From Caulobacterales bacterium RIFOXYB1_FULL_67_16 (GTDB lineage Bacteria > Pseudomonadota > Alphaproteobacteria > Caulobacterales > Caulobacteraceae), in contig MGLN01000046.1 of NCBI GenBank assembly GCA_001796045.1, positions 13,847 through 45,305 of the forward strand: a stretch of 31,459 nucleotides of DNA. Reading direction: 5' to 3'. Under the pieces are notes generated by a model. The model had not been told where the DNA came from. It made no database searches and saw only the letters and a program-made list of their open reading frames with translations. Of the stretch, positions 29,226 to 31,459 are shown in pieces; position 1 is the stretch's first letter; every line of letters starts with the position of its first letter. The position numbers and the translations under genes were made by a program.

Positions 29226-30654
29226 ATTGTTCCCGGTAGGTCTGGACGATCCGGTGAGCCACGATGTTCAGCGCCAGGGTGGCGAGGAACAGCGTCAGGC
29301 CCAGGCCGAAGGCCGAGAGGGTCTTGGCGCTGTTAAACTCCTGGTCGCCCGTCAGAAGGGTGACGATCTGCACGGTCACCGTCGTGACCGTGTCCAGCGG
29401 ATTGAAGGTCAGGTTGGCGGCCAGGCCCGCTGCCATGGTGACGATCATGGTCTCGCCGATGGCGCGGGACACGGCGAGCAGCAGGGCGCCGGCGATGCCC
29501 GGCAGAGCGGCGGGCAGCAGCACCCGCTTCACGGTCTCGGACTTGGTGGCGCCCATGGCGAAGGAGCCGTCGCGCAGCGACTGGGGCACGGCGTTCAGAA
29601 TGTCGTCGGACAGCGAAGACACGAAGGGGATCAGCATGATGCCCATCACGGCGCCGGCGGTCAGAGCCATCTGGTTCTGCACCAGGGCCAGATATTGGCC
29701 GACGCCCTCGAACGGCCCGCCCACTTCCATGAGGAAGAGGCCGACTTCGTTGAACATGACGCGCAGCAGCGGGCCCACGGTCAAGGCGGCGAAGAAGCCG
29801 TAAACGACGGTCGGCACGCCGGCGAGAATCTCGAGCAGCGGCTTGATGACGGCGCGGGTTCCCCGGCCGGCGTATTCCGAGAGATAGATGGCGGACAGCA
29901 GACCGATCGGCGCGGCCACGCACATGGCGATCAGCATGATCAGCAGGGTGCCGGCGAACAGGGGCACGGCGCCGAAGGCCCCGGTCGATCCCACCTGGTC
30001 GGCGCGGATGGCGATCTGAGGGCTCCACTGTGTTCCGAACAGGAACTCGAAGACGGGCACCTTCTGGAAGAAGCGCAGGGAGTCGAACGCCAGCGAGGCG
30101 ATGATGCCCAGGGTGGTCAGAACGGCGATGGCCGAGCAGACGAACAGAGCGCCGTACACCCATCCTTCCACACGGTTCCGCGCGCGGGTCTGGGGCTTGA
30201 TCTGGCTGAACGCGAACAGGCCGCCGATCAGGGCGGCGAGAACGGCGGCGGCGCCCCCGCCCCATTCAAGCGTCCGCTCGATGCTGACCATGCGGCGCGC
30301 CTCGACCGGCAGAAGCTCGGCCAGCGGGCGTTCCCAGATCTGCAGGGCGGGCTCGCCCCGCCCGACGCGATGGGCGTCTGCAAAGAAGGCGTCGCGACGG
30401 AAGGGCTCCAACGCGGCGACAGCCTCGGGCGTGCCGGAAGCCGTCAGCTGACGTTCCAGCGGCGTGGCAAAGACGCTCAGGAGCAGAAGCACCAGCAAGG
30501 CCGGCGCAGCCACCCAGATCAGAGCGTAGGCGCCGTGCTGGCCGGGACGCGAGTGAGGCTTGGCTCCGATCGCGCGACGACGCGCCAGTTCGCGACCGCC
30601 GAGGAAGGCGGCGACGCCGAGCGTCACGAGGATGAGCAAATAAATCCAGATCAT
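29218..30654 (-). CDS. pstC: Phosphate ABC transporter permease PstC
   Basis: Protein of 478 residues. Two extra N-terminal hydrophobic helices (IWIYLLILVTLGVAAFLGG and ALIWVAAPALLVLLLLSVF) precede a loop and the permease core, including FFQKVPVFEFLFGTQWSP, LSAIYLSEYAG, LLEILAGVPTVVYGFFA, the coupling loop LRDGSFAMGATKSETVKRVLLPAALPGI, and AIGETMIVTMAAG. Longer than E. coli PstC because of the N-terminal part, as in other alphaproteobacteria. First gene after the Pho box; phoR lies 139 bases upstream in the same direction. No pstS is present in the window. Confidence 0.96.
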   Translation of the reverse strand: MIWIYLLILVTLGVAAFLGGRELARRRAIGAKPHSRPGQHGAYALIWVAAPALLVLLLLSVFATPLERQLTASGTPEAVAALEPFRRDAFFADAHRVGRGEPALQIWERPLAELLPVEARRMVSIERTLEWGGGAAAVLAALIGGLFAFSQIKPQTRARNRVEGWVYGALFVCSAIAVLTTLGIIASLAFDSLRFFQKVPVFEFLFGTQWSPQIAIRADQVGSTGAFGAVPLFAGTLLIMLIAMCVAAPIGLLSAIYLSEYAGRGTRAVIKPLLEILAGVPTVVYGFFAALTVGPLLRVMFNEVGLFLMEVGGPFEGVGQYLALVQNQMALTAGAVMGIMLIPFVSSLSDDILNAVPQSLRDGSFAMGATKSETVKRVLLPAALPGIAGALLLAVSRAIGETMIVTMAAGLAANLTFNPLDTVTTVTVQIVTLLTGDQEFNSAKTLSAFGLGLTLFLATLALNIVAHRIVQTYREQYD

Positions 30655-30748
30655 TCCGGGTCCGAAGCGGGGCAGGCGCGAATCGAAAAGCGGCCGGGCA
30701 TCCGGGCTCGACGCGGCGTGACTACTGCCTGTGAATGGTCAGCGCATT

Positions 30749-30777
30749 AAGACGACTTGATGACAGTTCGATAACAG
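30749..30777 (-). promoter_or_regulatory. Pho box (PhoB operator) upstream of pstC
   Basis: On the minus strand CTGTTATcgaaCTGTCAT (30777-30760) is a near-perfect two-half Pho box: 6/7 and 7/7 matches to CTGTCAT with the standard four-base spacing. A third, weaker heptamer TCGTCTT (4/7) follows four bases on, keeping the 11-base period. It lies about 95-120 bases before the pstC start, in the phoR-pstC gap, so PhoB should activate pstCAB-phoU-phoB from here. Confidence 0.85.
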
Positions 30778-30793
30778 CGACGCCCCGCCTGGC

Positions 30794-31459
30794 TCACGCT
30801 GCGTTTCGAACGTCCCGACGGTCGACCGCCATGGGGAACCAGGCGGTAAAGGCCGTGCCCATGCCTGGCGCGCTTTCGACCATCAGTCCGCCCTGGTGAC
30901 GGTTGATGATGTGCTTGACGATGGCGAGGCCGAGGCCGGTGCCTTGACGCTCCCCGCTTTTCTGCCCCTCCACGCGGTAAAAGCGCTCGGTCAGTCGCGG
31001 CAGGTGCTCGCGCGCCATCCCGGGTCCGTGGTCGCGAACCGTGACGGCGGCGTAGAGGAGGCCCACGGCGCGATCCGGCGTGACCAGCGGCAGACGCGTC
31101 GCCCCCGGCACCCGCGAGGCCCAGGCCTCGTCGAACGACAGATCGGATCGCACGGCGATTTCGACCACCCCGCCCTTCGGCGAATATTTGACCGCGTTGT
31201 CCAGCAGGTTCTGCACGACCTGCAGGATCTCGTCGCGATCTCCGCTGATCGAGGCGCGGTTCTCGCCCTGGTCTACGACCACCTGCACCTGTTTTTCCTG
31301 CGTCAGCACGCTGACGGCGTCGACCACATCCGCCGCCGCACGGTCCAGATCCACCCGCCCCGAAGGCGGAATATGCTCGTTCAGCTCGATCCGGCTGAGG
31401 GACAGGAGATCGGCGACCAGCCGTCCCATCCGGTCGGCCTGGGCCGACATGATGTCTAG
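30794..31459 (-). CDS. phoR: Phosphate regulon sensor kinase PhoR (C-terminal part)
   Basis: The frame is open to the right edge; 221 codons plus stop are inside. The visible part starts at the end of the dimerisation helix (MSAQADRMGRLVADLLSLSRIE) and contains the whole ATP-binding domain: N box LLDNAVKYSP, G1 DHGPGMA, F box ERFYRVEG, G2 GTGLGLAIVKHI, then a short tail. The phosphorylated His and the membrane/PAS parts lie outside. Identified as PhoR by the DLLSLSRIE and F-box style and by the pst-pho neighbours. It would phosphorylate PhoB. Confidence 0.93.
   Translation of the reverse strand, partial: LDIMSAQADRMGRLVADLLSLSRIELNEHIPPSGRVDLDRAAADVVDAVSVLTQEKQVQVVVDQGENRASISGDRDEILQVVQNLLDNAVKYSPKGGVVEIAVRSDLSFDEAWASRVPGATRLPLVTPDRAVGLLYAAVTVRDHGPGMAREHLPRLTERFYRVEGQKSGERQGTGLGLAIVKHIINRHQGGLMVESAPGMGTAFTAWFPMAVDRRDVRNAA

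Noticed and set aside
30655..30793. Small or degenerate pstS between phoR and pstC
   Set aside because: The gap is only 139 bases and holds the Pho box; there is no coding signal.

Overview
The window looks like chromosomal core genome of a high-GC alphaproteobacterium of the order Caulobacterales, most likely Brevundimonas or a close relative. The evidence is the high GC content with strong G/C third positions, the order tRNA-Trp/secE/nusG, a phoR-pstCAB-phoU-phoB cluster without pstS, the alphaproteobacterial-type neighbours COQ9, ATP12 and CrcB-RluC, and a GGDEF protein resembling Caulobacter DgcA. Genus assignment is inference from gene content, not from a marker search. No phage, plasmid, CRISPR array or insertion sequence was seen.

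Layout. 1-615 (minus): tRNA-Trp, then secE and the start of nusG, with a strong double hairpin between the tRNA and secE. 712-3535: a CorC/HlyC-type CBS membrane protein, a tiny putative lipoprotein, a DUF938 methyltransferase, and a DJ-1/PfpI-like protein lacking the nucleophilic cysteine. 3536-4124 is a relatively AT-rich stretch without a convincing gene. 4125-9379: an RluF-like pseudouridine synthase, a two-gene membrane protein/winged-helix regulator unit with a clear set of TTTCCA-N3-TGGAAA operators, and a four-gene operon crcB, rluC, TPR/2-oxoglutarate oxygenase, atp12. 9519-13831: a four-helix hypothetical membrane protein, a small lipoprotein, a second RluA-family enzyme, rarA, and a VOC protein. 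13843-16505: a lipoprotein-type HtrA/DegQ protease, rpsU (apparently starting at CTG, with a textbook terminator), and coq9. 16524-16630 is a perfect inverted pair of REP-like palindromes. 16646-18952: purE-purK and a diguanylate cyclase. 18975-24350: a GDSL esterase autotransporter, a single-chain SerB-SerA fusion, and an SDR enzyme with a membrane/amphipathic tail. 24534-25481 is hslO (Hsp33). 25513-31459 is the phosphate cluster phoB, phoU, pstB, pstA, pstC and the 3' part of phoR, with a good Pho box ahead of pstC.

How the genes work together. The phosphate cluster is a complete sensing and import module except for the periplasmic binding protein PstS, which must lie elsewhere. The purEK pair, the SerBA fusion and coq9 are housekeeping biosynthesis. 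Three different pseudouridine synthases fall within 8 kb, and rluC is translationally coupled to both crcB and a TPR/oxygenase gene. The most unusual items are the SerB-SerA fusion with every catalytic motif and the serine-binding residues intact, the CTG start of rpsU, the oxygenase inside the crcB-rluC-atp12 operon, the self-contained winged-helix operator system, and the SDR with a two-anchor amphipathic tail. I did not find an obviously new multi-gene defence or mobile system here.
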